NCBI RefSeq assembly: GCF_037977235.1
Contig: NZ_CP150276.1
Coordinates: 3,968,001-4,032,000, forward strand
From: Paenibacillus sp. FSL K6-0276
GTDB lineage: Bacteria > Bacillota > Bacilli > Paenibacillales > Paenibacillaceae
Direction of reading: 5' to 3'
Length of the DNA: 64,000 bases
Shown: positions 43,985-53,568 of the stretch, piece after piece
How positions within the stretch are numbered: position 1 is the first letter of the stretch
How the letters are laid out: every line of letters starts with the position of its first letter
Notes under the pieces: model-generated
Databases searched by the model: none
What the model saw: the letters and a program-made list of their open reading frames with translations, nothing else
What the model was told of the DNA's origin: nothing
Translations under genes and position numbers: made by a program

Positions 43985-44013
43985 ACAAAAGATATCGATA
44001 AGAAATCGATATC
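43985..44013 (-). terminator. Terminator after the VOC remnant
   Basis: On the minus strand GATATCGAT-TTCTT-ATCGATATC, a perfect 9-bp stem, then TTTTGTTA. Confidence 0.75.
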
Positions 44014-44014
44014 C

Positions 44015-44267
44015 TTAGAAAGGATAATAAACCAGTTCACAAACACAATCATGGTGTTCCCAAACATCAAATAAATTACCATCCAGATCTTCAAAGACAA
44101 AAAACTTCCCATACTCACCTTCGTCGCTAATGTTTCCGACTTTTACATCTTCTGAAACTAAATAGTTATGAAGTGCCAAAATGTTTCACAAACCAAGCTG
44201 GAGACTTCTCTAGGTCTTTAACCGGAATCACATTATAAGCGATACCTAAGATTCTTCCAACTTCCAT
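44015..44267 (-). pseudogene. VOC/glyoxalase-fold protein, internally deleted
   Basis: A strong site AAGGAGG precedes ATG 44267, which opens EVGRILGIAYNVIPVKDLEKSPAWFVKHFG. That frame stops soon after. The typical C-terminal half, VSEDVKVGNISDEGEYGKF and FVFEDLDGNLFDVWEHHDC, follows in another frame. About 40 central residues of a normal ~120-aa VOC domain are missing. The gene is dead by deletion plus frameshift; its former role (bleomycin-resistance/dioxygenase superfamily) cannot be refined. Confidence 0.75.
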
Positions 44268-44309
44268 CGGATGCCTCCTTGGCCTTAAACTTTCGGCTTC
44301 TAACGATCT

Positions 44310-44636
44310 CTAAAGACTTTTATCTGCAAATCTATTTAATAGTTTTATTGTATTGTAGTGCATCCCTTCATGGTAAAGCGTAAAATTTATGAATTCTCCG
44401 ATTGTATTTAAGGTTAATCCACTACCCGTTGTAAGAGGGGTTACTTGCTCACTTAAGCGATTGTGCATAACTTCCTGAATACGTTTGGGTTGCTCCGAAA
44501 GCATCTCAATTAACACTTCAAGTGTTGGTGGTTTCTCGCTCCACTCTGCAGGTTTAGTACCTTTCGCAAATAATCGTTCAAAGCTTTCCGGCAATTGCAT
44601 AAGCTCCCTAGCGGAATGAAAGGCTTTACCATGCAC
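44310..44636 (-). pseudogene. DinB-family protein, N-terminally truncated
   Basis: About 108 codons from a GTG without a ribosome binding site resemble the C-terminal two thirds of DinB/DfsB proteins, with the metal-ligand region in the last helix (INFTLYHEGMHYNTIKLLNRF). Normal members are ~150-170 aa with an earlier His in the first helix. The frame stays open upstream (TNCWDSVVVHGKAF) but has no start before diverging. These are putative metal-dependent, thiol-related enzymes. Probably a fragment. Confidence 0.55.
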
Positions 44637-44785
44637 GACAACCGAATCCCAGCAGTTAGTACGAATTGTAAAATATCCCTTTACAAAAGAAAACGAATGG
44701 TTTATTTTAACATTAAGTAATAATTAAATATTAGTCGTATTATCCCAACATTTAAATTCCATATCAAGAAATATCGGAGGCTGTG

Positions 44786-45910
44786 ATGGAAGATAACATG
44801 AAAGATACCTTACTATCGAACATTAAATTTGCGTACAACGAAGCTTTGGAATTCATTCTTTCTATGGGAATGATTGCTTGTGAAGAGCAGTTGCTTAAGG
44901 CAGCAGAGGATTACAAACTTGAAATGGACCCACAAGCGTTATCTTATCATAAAGATGCACGAGCACGGTTGTCACCTCACTCCTACCGAGAACTTCAGTT
45001 TTTTTTCCAGTACAACTTTTTTCATAAAGCACTCGACTTTGCTTTCTATGAATCCATTTGCACCTGTCCAGAACCACAAACAGCTGAAGCATGGATAACT
45101 CGACTGGAAAAGAGTCCTGCAGAAAAAGTAGTCGCTGAAATGGTATATGGCGTGTATCACGATAAATTAGATGAGTTGCTAGAAGGAAACGATTGGGAAA
45201 TCGTTAAGAAGGATACCCGTTTAATGGCTGAGCTTGTGGCAAGAACAAAACCGCAGCTTGATGTGATTGAAGCGCAGGGGCCATTACTAGAGTGTCTTGC
45301 TTATCCCGAAGAAACCAAGCTACGTTATATGCAGCTCTTAAACCAGTTCTACAAGGATGTCTTTTCACTTTGGAAAGAGGAGTTAAGAAGGGAGTCTGAA
45401 CAAGCCTCTCAGCGTTATGAAGGTCTGTTCCTAGCTAATCCTGAAAGATTCATTCGTGATATCAACAAAAATGAACCTGCAGTTTATGATGTTCCCACTA
45501 CTTTTCATGTCAGCTTCTTCTCACAAGTTGGGAATCATACTCTCTTCTTATACGCAGGAAACTCTCGTATCGCTTGGGTTATCTTCGGCATTTTTAATGA
45601 TCATGTATTCGGACCTGCTGCTGATCGAGAGAAAACCGAACTTTTTTTAAAAGCATTCTCGGATAAACGACGTTTAGACTTCTTGCTGCTCTTAAGGAAT
45701 CGCCCTCACTATGGACAAGAAATTGCATCAGCACTTGGCATAACGCCCGCGGCAGTAACTTATCATGCCAACTTCCTATTCTTTTTAGACCTTATCGAAT
45801 TAAAAAGAACGGATCATCGATTATATTACCATCTTCGAATGGATAAATTGAGAGAATTACTTGCCGTCACCACAAAAGTCATGCTGGATGAGGAATCTCC
45901 CATCTTTTAA
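44786..45910 (+). CDS. ArsR-type regulator with long N-terminal domain
   Basis: 374 aa. The last ~90 residues are a winged helix-turn-helix (LKAFSDKRRLDFLLLLRNRPHYGQEIASALGITPAAVTYHANFL) with the ArsR/HTH_5 pattern. The first ~280 residues are a helical domain of the kind found in Paenibacillus regulators next to ABC exporters, probably for ligand sensing. GGAGG lies 5 bp before ATG 44786. It lies 42 bp upstream of a two-gene ABC exporter on the same strand, whose expression it probably controls. Confidence 0.8.
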   Translation: MEDNMKDTLLSNIKFAYNEALEFILSMGMIACEEQLLKAAEDYKLEMDPQALSYHKDARARLSPHSYRELQFFFQYNFFHKALDFAFYESICTCPEPQTAEAWITRLEKSPAEKVVAEMVYGVYHDKLDELLEGNDWEIVKKDTRLMAELVARTKPQLDVIEAQGPLLECLAYPEETKLRYMQLLNQFYKDVFSLWKEELRRESEQASQRYEGLFLANPERFIRDINKNEPAVYDVPTTFHVSFFSQVGNHTLFLYAGNSRIAWVIFGIFNDHVFGPAADREKTELFLKAFSDKRRLDFLLLLRNRPHYGQEIASALGITPAAVTYHANFLFFLDLIELKRTDHRLYYHLRMDKLRELLAVTTKVMLDEESPIF

Positions 45911-45952
45911 GTGAACCGCAGCAAATTCAAACCATAGTGGGGAGGGTCTAAA

Positions 45953-47794
45953 TTGAATGGATCTACAAACATAGAAGCTGACTCGATAAAAAAATCCAGA
46001 GTAGTTTCTAACACTTTTATGCGATTACTGAAACTTGGAAAACCCTATTTAGGTTGGTACCTGATACTGTGTTTCTTAGCAGCCGTCGTTTCCCTTGCAA
46101 CAGTAGGGATAGCCGAATCTTTACGGCGTATAATCAACGCTGCTACTACTCAGAACATGTCCTTTTTGATGTCTGGTGCCATCTTTGCTCTAGTAATCGT
46201 TATTGTAGATGCTCTAGCCAGCTTCTTACTGACTTACTTATCAGGTGTACTTGAGTTCAAGTCGACCTCCAAGCTTCAGGTATCAATTCTAGCTAGGTTA
46301 TTAAACGTACAGATGAAAGATTTAGACCGTTATCATTCAGCAGATCTCATTAGTCGTATCAATGATTCTGCCCCTGCTGCTCAGCAAGGTATCAATCAGA
46401 AGACCATCGAACTATTCAGTAATCTGTTGCAAATTACATTTCTCCTAACTTATCTGCTCTCACTTCAATATGCCTTAACATTGGGAACTATTTTGATTTG
46501 CTCGCTAGTTCCACTCGTGATGATTCCCTTCACATCCCGCCTACGCTCCATGCACGAGCAAAGACAGCAAATTGAAACCGCTCAACAAATGTTTATTCAA
46601 GATACGGTACAGGGTGCCGAGGTTGTGCGTGCCTTCTCCCTTGCTCCCAAGCTTCATAATCAATTCACACAACGTGTTAAGCAATATTTCAACATTCATC
46701 TACCAGTCTCACGATTGGAAGCTGTGGGCTATAATATGCCCTTTGCCGTTATCCTTGGTGGATTGCTGTATGTTCTCTCCTATGGCGGATATCTAGTTAT
46801 CCAAGGGAGATTGGATGTGGGTGCAGTGGCGGCATTTCTTATTTGTTTCGAGCAAATTACAAATCCTGTATCAAAGTTAGCTAATCTTTGGACTGAATTA
46901 CAAGCCTCACTGGCGCAAGGTAAGCGGTTGTTTGAGGTCCTTGATTTACAAGAAGAAGACGAAAGCCGTGAATGTAATAGGGATGATTCTCATCAAGAAA
47001 TGCCGATGAATAACAACCAAGCAATCAGTGGCTTATACCCTATCACCTTTGAGAATGTAGGTTTTCATTATAGTAATAATCGTGTATTAACTAACGTCAA
47101 TCTAACCATAGAACCAGGTAAAGTAACCGCATTTGCCGGTCCTAGCGGCAGTGGAAAAAGCACCCTCCTTCAATTAATACTCGCAACCTATGAACCTAAT
47201 GAAGGGGTCATCCAATCTGGTGAGTTGCCGTTAAGCAGCATCCCCCTTCGGGCTTGGCGTAATCATTTGGCTTATGTATCTCAAGAGCCTTATCTTTTCA
47301 CTGGAACCCTATATGAAAATATTGCATGGGGAAGACCTGACGCAACCTATGAAGAAATTATTAAAGCGGCAAAAAGTGCGGGGATCCACGAATTTATAAT
47401 GAGAACCCCACTTCAATATCAGACTTCCATTGGGGAACGAGGCCATACCTTATCTGGCGGCGAAAGGCAGCGGCTATCTATTGCCAGAGCGTTTGTTCGA
47501 GCGCCTAAGCTTCTCCTTCTTGATGAACCCACAGCTGCACTTGATAGCCATAATGAGGAGATTGTCGATCAGGCCCTGCAAGAACTCATGCATGATCGCA
47601 CAACGGTTGTTATCGCGCATAGACTATCTACCATCAGAAATGCAGATCACATTTATTATATGGAAGCGGGTTCTATTGTTGAAGCTGGGACTCATCTGGA
47701 GTTAATGACTTTACAAGGACAGTATTACAATATGGTTGAGACATCAATGAAGAAGGCTGATATTTCTACTCTGGTCAGGGAGGAAGGGATATGA
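45953..47794 (+). CDS. ABC exporter half-transporter A
   Basis: 613 aa. A six-helix exporter domain (residues ~30-330) is followed by a nucleotide-binding domain: GPSGSGKSTLL, VSQEPYLFTGTLYENIAWG (Q-loop region), signature LSGGERQRLSIARAF, LLLLDEPTAALD and the H-loop VIAHRLST. The TTG start follows GGGGAGG. Its stop overlaps the next gene's ATG by 4 bp, which fits a heterodimeric exporter of the BmrCD/LmrCD kind for drugs or peptides. Both partners have a canonical Walker B Glu. Confidence 0.9.
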   Translation: MNGSTNIEADSIKKSRVVSNTFMRLLKLGKPYLGWYLILCFLAAVVSLATVGIAESLRRIINAATTQNMSFLMSGAIFALVIVIVDALASFLLTYLSGVLEFKSTSKLQVSILARLLNVQMKDLDRYHSADLISRINDSAPAAQQGINQKTIELFSNLLQITFLLTYLLSLQYALTLGTILICSLVPLVMIPFTSRLRSMHEQRQQIETAQQMFIQDTVQGAEVVRAFSLAPKLHNQFTQRVKQYFNIHLPVSRLEAVGYNMPFAVILGGLLYVLSYGGYLVIQGRLDVGAVAAFLICFEQITNPVSKLANLWTELQASLAQGKRLFEVLDLQEEDESRECNRDDSHQEMPMNNNQAISGLYPITFENVGFHYSNNRVLTNVNLTIEPGKVTAFAGPSGSGKSTLLQLILATYEPNEGVIQSGELPLSSIPLRAWRNHLAYVSQEPYLFTGTLYENIAWGRPDATYEEIIKAAKSAGIHEFIMRTPLQYQTSIGERGHTLSGGERQRLSIARAFVRAPKLLLLDEPTAALDSHNEEIVDQALQELMHDRTTVVIAHRLSTIRNADHIYYMEAGSIVEAGTHLELMTLQGQYYNMVETSMKKADISTLVREEGI

Positions 47795-49620
47795 ATGAGA
47801 TGGAATCCAAGAATCTTAAACTGGGGTATGCTCTGCGTCGATTAATCTCTTATGCTAGCCCTTATCGAATTGGATTTATTGTGGCTGTACTCCTGCTCTC
47901 TGCTAAGCTTGTAATGGATATAGGATTTGCAGCCATTCAGCAAGTGTTTATTGATACGATCAACAACGCCAATATGGATGCATTAACACGCGTAACAGTA
48001 ATCTGTGCCATTGCTTGTGTCATCATTATCTGCTGTCTTATGCTGCAGCATTACTTCCGCTTCGTTTTGCAGAGTCGGATGGCTTGGGATATTCGTGCGA
48101 AACTATTTGACAAAAGTCACCGAATTCCATTCCGTTACCTTCAGTCCATGCATTCAGGTGATTTGACTTCGCGTAACACTAAGGATGCAGGGATGGCCAT
48201 GGGGATGATAAACAGCATTGTATACGATTTAGGCTATAATCTTCTTCTGTGTTTCATTTCCTTTCTATATTTGGCTAAAATGGATGTCTGGATCGCACTG
48301 TTAGCTCTTGGATCGGGCCCCCTTGTTTTTCTTTCCGGACGTTTCTTTGATCGCAGATTACGTAAATTGTCTACTCAAATATATGCAAAAGAGGCGGAAT
48401 TACGAGGAATTTTACAAGAAACGCTTCAAGGAATGAAGGTCATCAGAGCCTTTTCGCTTGAAGAAACTCTCTTAAAAAAATATGCGTTAGAACGTGAGAA
48501 GTTAAGAAGAATGCAGCTGCGAAGATCACTTCTAAATGGTCTCTTATGGCAATCTTCCGCCTTTATCAACAATCTAGTTATGGTGACATGCGCCGCTTTA
48601 ATTGCGTTATCAGCTCTAAGTGGCGGAACATCAGCAGGTGAAGTTCTCGCTTTTATTATTCTGATGGGTAGGGTCCAATGGCCCTTTGTCCATATGTCTC
48701 AAACATGGGGAGGTGTGCAGGAAGCTTTAGGTGCGGCTGATCGCGTATTCGCTATACTCGATGCACCTGATGAAGGGGCTAATCATCCTTTACCAGAATC
48801 CAGCTCTTCACCATTAGCTTCTGAAGAGGTTGCTGCATTACAAATAGAGGATCTCTACTACAACTATTCGGGTAAAACGGATAATGAATCCTCATTATTT
48901 ACAGGGCTTAATATTCATATACAACATGGAGAAACTATCGCTGTTGTCGGGCCAAGCGGGTCAGGGAAGACAACGCTCGTTCGATTATGTAATGGACTTT
49001 ATGAGCCTACGGTAGGAAGCATCTCGGTTTATGGAAAGTCTGTTCATGATCAGCTTGAAGAAGCACGAGCAATGATTACCTATGTTCCCCAAACCCCTTA
49101 TTTGTTCTCAGGAACTATACGAGACAATATCGCCTTCAGTTCTAGTTCAGCTAGCGAAGAAGATATCCGAGAGGCCGCTCGCCTCGCAGGTGCAGAGGAG
49201 TTTATTACGAAAATGCCTAATGGTTATGACACTGTCCTAGGTGAACATGGATCGACTTTATCTGGTGGACAAAGACAACGCATAGCCATTGCCAGAGCTT
49301 TTCTTCGTGATGCTCCACTCCTTCTTCTAGATGAAGCCACTTCCGCACTCGATAACGAATCTGAGCGAATGATTCAGCAATCTCTTGATTTGTTAATGAA
49401 GAATCGAACAACATTGGTTATTGCACATAGACTATCCACCATACGAGAAGCATCTAGAATTATCGTATTAGATCAGGGTTCCATCGTTGAGGAAGGTACT
49501 CATGATTCTTTATTAGAAATGAATGGGCTTTACTCACAATTATATAACATTCAATTTAAATCATCAGAAGCAGAAGACATAAGTCAAAATGAGTTGCTTC
49601 AATTACATTCACATCTATGA
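47791..49620 (+). CDS. ABC exporter half-transporter B
   Basis: 609 aa. A six-helix membrane domain is followed by an ATPase domain with GPSGSGKTTLV, VPQTPYLFSGTIRDNIAFS, LSGGQRQRIAIARAFLRDAP, LLLLDEATSALD and VIAHRLSTI. ATGA overlap with the upstream half-transporter means coupled translation and equal stoichiometry. The substrate is unknown; the adjacent ArsR-type regulator suggests induction by a toxic compound or peptide. Confidence 0.9.
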   Translation: MNEMESKNLKLGYALRRLISYASPYRIGFIVAVLLLSAKLVMDIGFAAIQQVFIDTINNANMDALTRVTVICAIACVIIICCLMLQHYFRFVLQSRMAWDIRAKLFDKSHRIPFRYLQSMHSGDLTSRNTKDAGMAMGMINSIVYDLGYNLLLCFISFLYLAKMDVWIALLALGSGPLVFLSGRFFDRRLRKLSTQIYAKEAELRGILQETLQGMKVIRAFSLEETLLKKYALEREKLRRMQLRRSLLNGLLWQSSAFINNLVMVTCAALIALSALSGGTSAGEVLAFIILMGRVQWPFVHMSQTWGGVQEALGAADRVFAILDAPDEGANHPLPESSSSPLASEEVAALQIEDLYYNYSGKTDNESSLFTGLNIHIQHGETIAVVGPSGSGKTTLVRLCNGLYEPTVGSISVYGKSVHDQLEEARAMITYVPQTPYLFSGTIRDNIAFSSSSASEEDIREAARLAGAEEFITKMPNGYDTVLGEHGSTLSGGQRQRIAIARAFLRDAPLLLLDEATSALDNESERMIQQSLDLLMKNRTTLVIAHRLSTIREASRIIVLDQGSIVEEGTHDSLLEMNGLYSQLYNIQFKSSEAEDISQNELLQLHSHL

Positions 49621-49653
49621 TCTCAGTTCAGCTCATACATCTTAATACATTAA

Positions 49654-50589
49654 TTAAGGTTTATGGGCTGGATTGGTGTATAAATTATACTCTTCTTTTA
49701 ATTGTTTCATAACAAGCGTAATAAACGACTGAATATAGCTTTCCTGAAGTTCCTTCTTTCTGTAGCCCATCCATATCGAATGCTTGGAAACTACATTTTC
49801 TACTGCAACATTAGCTAACGTCCCCTGATCAAGGTAAGGCTTTGCTAACAAAGAGGATACAAAACTAATCCCATAACCCGCAATCACGGCTTGAATAACT
49901 TCATTCACTCCATTAAATTGAAGCTCGATCTTCGGCTGTTGTACCTTTCTTTCTTCACACAATTGAACAAGTCTCTCTCTGGCTGCACTGCCTTCTTCTC
50001 TCATAATAAATGCTTCAGATACAACTTCCTCAAATCTAACCTGCTGCTTGGCAAAAGGGTGATTAGAAGCAACCACGAACAAATACTCGTCCTTGTATAA
50101 CTCCCTATGTTCGAATACACCTGTATTATGCGAAGGGAACTCCATATCACTGTAAATCGCCACGTCTGTTTCAAAGTTATTTAATTGTTCCATGACTTCA
50201 TGAGAATTAGTAGTAGTGATCTGAATTTTAACTTCCGGAAAAGATTGTTTGAATAATGACGCCCACCTGGGAATGAGTATACTTGTGGCCAGATAATTAC
50301 CTGCGATCCGAATATGACCCTCGGGAAATTTGTGATAATCCTCTATGATCTGCTGAACTTGTTCACCCATGGCAAATAACTTCTCAAGAGGTTCGATCAA
50401 TCTTTTTCCAATAGGTGTGAGCACCATCCTCTTCCCTTTGACCTCTAATAATAAAATATTATTCTCCCGTTCAAACTTGCGGATCTGCGCGGATATAGCC
50501 GGTTGACTGATGTGCAAACGTTCAGAGGCTTTGGTCACACTACCGGTTATCGCAACGTAGTAAAACAATTTTAATACATGATAGTTCAT
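49654..50589 (-). CDS. LysR-family transcriptional regulator
   Basis: 311 aa. The N-terminal helix-turn-helix is GSVTKASERLHISQPAISAQIRKFERE, followed by a LysR substrate-binding domain from ~90 (GHIRIAGNYLATSILIPRW ... VIAGYGISFVSSLLAKPYL). It is divergent from the histidine-phosphatase gene across 156 bp of AT-rich DNA, the usual LysR arrangement, so it may regulate that gene and itself. The ligand is unknown. Confidence 0.87.
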   Translation of the reverse strand: MNYHVLKLFYYVAITGSVTKASERLHISQPAISAQIRKFERENNILLLEVKGKRMVLTPIGKRLIEPLEKLFAMGEQVQQIIEDYHKFPEGHIRIAGNYLATSILIPRWASLFKQSFPEVKIQITTTNSHEVMEQLNNFETDVAIYSDMEFPSHNTGVFEHRELYKDEYLFVVASNHPFAKQQVRFEEVVSEAFIMREEGSAARERLVQLCEERKVQQPKIELQFNGVNEVIQAVIAGYGISFVSSLLAKPYLDQGTLANVAVENVVSKHSIWMGYRKKELQESYIQSFITLVMKQLKEEYNLYTNPAHKP

Positions 50590-50745
50590 CCTGATTTCTT
50601 CCTAACTATATAAAATAAAATCATTATTTAACGGACCTTCGGCTTTCTTACTATAACTATACATTATGGATATTAACTATTATATATTGTTTATTTATAA
50701 TTATTTATCTTATACTTACAACTATTCAAAAGGGAGGTTTCGTTA

Positions 50746-51363
50746 ATGAAAGAGACAGTATTATTTTTAACCCGTCACGGGCAGACCGAATGGAATTTAC
50801 AGAAAAGAATGCAAGGACATCAAAATTCAGCGTTAACAACCTTGGGCGAACAGCAAGCGGAATGGTTGAGAGATCGTTTGGAAGGCGAAAATTTAGGAGC
50901 CATTTATTCTAGTACTAGTCCAAGAGCATTGCATACTGCGCAGATTTTACGAGGAAGTCGGAGTTTATCGATTCAACAGCAAGCTTCTTTAATGGAAATT
51001 AACATGGGCATTTGGGAAGGAATGAACACAGATCAGATTGAACAAGAATATCCTTTACAGTTCTCACATTTTTTCACTAGACCTGATCTTTTTATTCCTC
51101 TAGCCTCAGGTGAGACCTATAGTCAGCTTGAACAAAGAGTAACGCCGACTCTTGAGCGTATCATTAACGATAACGAAGGACTTGAGGTGCTTATTGTCAC
51201 ACATCGGATGACTCTGAAAGTCATTATGGCTCATTTTCTCAATAAATCATTGCAGGAATTAGGAGAACTACCGGATATTCTCTCCACAGCATTATGTAAA
51301 GTTACTCTAACTGATAACCATACAACCATCGATCTGTATGGCGATACATCACATTATCAATGA
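50746..51363 (+). CDS. Histidine phosphatase (phosphoglycerate-mutase-like)
   Basis: 205 aa. The catalytic motif is FLTRHGQTEWNLQKRMQGH, followed by IYSSTSPRALHTAQ, MEINMGIWEGM (the general acid region) and VLIVTHRMTLKVIMAHF with the second His. This is the PhoE/CobC-type branch of the histidine phosphatase family, with broad phosphatase activity more likely than true mutase activity. RBS GGGAGG. The divergent LysR gene suggests regulated expression. Confidence 0.87.
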   Translation: MKETVLFLTRHGQTEWNLQKRMQGHQNSALTTLGEQQAEWLRDRLEGENLGAIYSSTSPRALHTAQILRGSRSLSIQQQASLMEINMGIWEGMNTDQIEQEYPLQFSHFFTRPDLFIPLASGETYSQLEQRVTPTLERIINDNEGLEVLIVTHRMTLKVIMAHFLNKSLQELGELPDILSTALCKVTLTDNHTTIDLYGDTSHYQ

Positions 51364-51379
51364 ATCAGTCTCAAAAATA

Positions 51380-51415
51380 AAAAGGCAACTCCGATTTAAA
51401 CGGGGTTACCTTTTT
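51380..51415. terminator. Bidirectional terminator
   Basis: AAAAGGCAACTCC / GGGGTTACCTTTT stem with one mismatch and one G-U, 9-nt loop, T-tract on the right and A-tract on the left. Confidence 0.82.
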
Positions 51416-51426
51416 AGACTTCAACT

Positions 51427-51672
51427 TTAAATCTCTACACTTTTGATTGTAAAGCTACGGACCTTCATCCATTTTCCTGAAATGAATTCATCAATCGTTT
51501 TCGTCTTCGGTCTAACGCAAAAACGATGTTTGCTCCCTTTATCAAATCCCACCGCTTCAAAAATGAGACCGTCACCTATTTGCTCCTTAAAGAACACTTG
51601 CTTCAATCCCAATCTATTTAACATTTCAAGCTTTACACTCTCAATATACGTGCGTGAATACTCCTTAGACAT
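51427..51672 (-). CDS. Small protein of unknown function
   Basis: 81 aa from ATG 51672, which follows AGGAGG. It includes SRTYIESVKLEMLNRLGLKQVFFKEQ and CVRPKTKTIDEFISGKW; it is basic, soluble and has no membrane segment. The clean ribosome binding site and shared terminator indicate a real gene. I do not recognise the family. Confidence 0.6.
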   Translation of the reverse strand: MSKEYSRTYIESVKLEMLNRLGLKQVFFKEQIGDGLIFEAVGFDKGSKHRFCVRPKTKTIDEFISGKWMKVRSFTIKSVEI

Positions 51673-51787
51673 ATGTGTTCCTCCTAGTAGTGGTAGTAAT
51701 ATTATAAGATCAATATTTAGAAAATCAACCAAAGATCACATAATCATTATCCACAACCATCTAAACCGGGATACATCTCACCACCGC

Positions 51788-51828
51788 AAAAAGAAAGAAG
51801 CCCTCCCATAGTCTATGGATTGGCTTCT
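51788..51828 (-). terminator. Terminator of the lipoprotein gene
   Basis: On the minus strand AGAAGCC / GGCTTCT with an inner CCATAG/CTATGG stem, then TTCTTTTTG. Confidence 0.85.
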
Positions 51829-51850
51829 ACTCTACGAGAAGATTACGTAA

Positions 51851-52402
51851 TTATTTAACTTCTGTTGTTCCAGTCACTTTTCCATCAATACCTGCGGATG
51901 CTTTCAGATCTTCGCTTGCGAAGTAGAGGTTACCATCTATAGTTGCGGATTCATGCAGGTTAAATCCTTTCGCTTCTACAAACACGTCGCCTTTGATCGT
52001 TCCGCCTTGAACTCTCAGATTCTCACTTTGTACGGTTAACTTAGGTACGGTAAGTGTGTAGTTGGCAGTGATCTTATGATCCGCGTCTTGCGCATAAAGG
52101 GCAAGCTTACGGTAGATGTCACCATCTGCGGCGCCTTTATCATGAAATTCTCCAGCTACAACAACCTCTTCAGCAATCGTTACGTCATTTAGAATCGCAA
52201 CAATCCAGTTTCCATCTTTGCTAACAGCCTTAGTAAATGCATCTGCTTGATTCACAATCGAGGCTGTAGTGACTGCATCTGTCTGCTCAGTAGCTGGAGC
52301 TGAAGTTGCTGCCGAATTGGTTGCTTTATCCTCATTTGCACCACAACCAGCCAATACTGCTACCGAAACCCCTGCCACTAAAATCATTTTAAATAGTTTC
52401 AT
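51851..52402 (-). CDS. Lipoprotein with bactofilin-like beta repeats
   Basis: 183 aa. The lipobox LAGC follows a standard signal peptide, then a Ser/Thr/Ala linker. The mature domain has short beta turns such as LRVQGGTIKGDVFVEAKGF and ATIDGNLYFASEDLKASAGIDGKVTG, recalling polymer-forming bactofilin or beta-helix repeats. It is predicted to sit on the outer membrane face. RBS GGGGGAATC. Function unknown. Confidence 0.7.
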   Translation of the reverse strand: MKLFKMILVAGVSVAVLAGCGANEDKATNSAATSAPATEQTDAVTTASIVNQADAFTKAVSKDGNWIVAILNDVTIAEEVVVAGEFHDKGAADGDIYRKLALYAQDADHKITANYTLTVPKLTVQSENLRVQGGTIKGDVFVEAKGFNLHESATIDGNLYFASEDLKASAGIDGKVTGTTEVK

Positions 52403-52607
52403 TTCGATTCCCCCTAATTTTGATTATGAATTAATTATATATTAAAATTCTTAATAATTAAGTGAATGATTTCACAAATTTGTGTCAGTATATAAAGCGA
52501 TTTCACAGAGATCAATATCTTCTTGATAAAAAGTCAATCGTTGACTCTTCTCAAGTGTTAATGATAATATTTGGAAATAAATATCTCAGCAAGGGAGAAG
52601 TTTACTG

Positions 52608-53519
52608 GTGAAAAAGACTACAATGAAGGACATCGCGCTACGGGCCAATGTCTCCGTTGCAACTGTGAGCTATGTTCTGAACCGCGTCGATAACCAAACC
52701 ATTCCTGAGAAGACCCGCAATCAAATTCTGCTGCTTGCTGAAGAGCTTCATTACATTCCTAATCTAGCAGCCCGTTCGCTAGCCAATAAAAAAACGGGAT
52801 TGATAGGCGTACTTGTCAATAATTCTGCCCATATGCCACATTGGAAGCTCTATGCCCAGTTCACATTTATTCGTGCTTTGGAACAGCGTTTAACAGATGC
52901 TGGATATCATACGCTATTATACTCTCTTGATACTGACCATCCTTCTATGGATATCATCGTCGAAAGAAAACTCGAAGCCGTCTTTCTGATCGATGTCCGT
53001 GATGATTCCTTCTATTCGATTTCTAAGCATTTTGTAGAAGGTATTCCCTTGATTTTGATCGACAGCATGATTGAAGATAAGCTCTTTAAGCAAGTCCTTT
53101 ACAATTATCGTTTAGCTCTACAAAAGGTAATGCCGGAGGATCTTTCACAGGTATGTTTAATTATGGAGAGCTTCAATAACTCCCTGCTCACTCACTTTAT
53201 CCAAGACAGTCTTCCTTTACCTGAAAAAGCAATATTCAAAATTCAAAATCTGGAGGAATTGAATACAATCTTATCGGAGGGGATCTACAAAGAAGCCATA
53301 GTTATTAATGAGTTTATCGGAAGTTATGTTGAAAAGTCCGGGGTATTTGCACGGCTTTCTGTTCTTTGTACCTGTAATTGCCCAGAAATGCTTGGAGAAG
53401 ACGTTAAGAAATTCATATTCACAGGGGATAAAGCAACCACCGCTTTTAAACTGATGCACGAGTTATTACACCGTCCTGACTACTCCGAACAAGAGAATAA
53501 TCGTTATTTTGTTAATTAA
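52608..53519 (+). CDS. LacI-family regulator, short effector domain
   Basis: 303 aa. The helix-turn-helix is TMKDIALRANVSVATVSYVLN and the hinge YIPNLAARSLANKKTGLIGVL. The effector part is ~25 residues shorter than usual and has diverged (few sugar-binding signatures), suggesting an atypical ligand. The GTG start follows GGGAG. It precedes an MFS exporter by 49 bp on the same strand, which it probably controls. Confidence 0.83.
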   Translation: MKKTTMKDIALRANVSVATVSYVLNRVDNQTIPEKTRNQILLLAEELHYIPNLAARSLANKKTGLIGVLVNNSAHMPHWKLYAQFTFIRALEQRLTDAGYHTLLYSLDTDHPSMDIIVERKLEAVFLIDVRDDSFYSISKHFVEGIPLILIDSMIEDKLFKQVLYNYRLALQKVMPEDLSQVCLIMESFNNSLLTHFIQDSLPLPEKAIFKIQNLEELNTILSEGIYKEAIVINEFIGSYVEKSGVFARLSVLCTCNCPEMLGEDVKKFIFTGDKATTAFKLMHELLHRPDYSEQENNRYFVN

Positions 53520-53568
53520 TTTTTTTTCGATATTCACTTAAGCGTTTAAGTTGAGAGGAGAGTAATCC

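Noticed and set aside
44786..45910. Metal-sensing ArsR repressor
   Set aside because: No metal-binding cysteine motif in the DNA-binding helix, and the long N-terminal domain is atypical for metal sensors.
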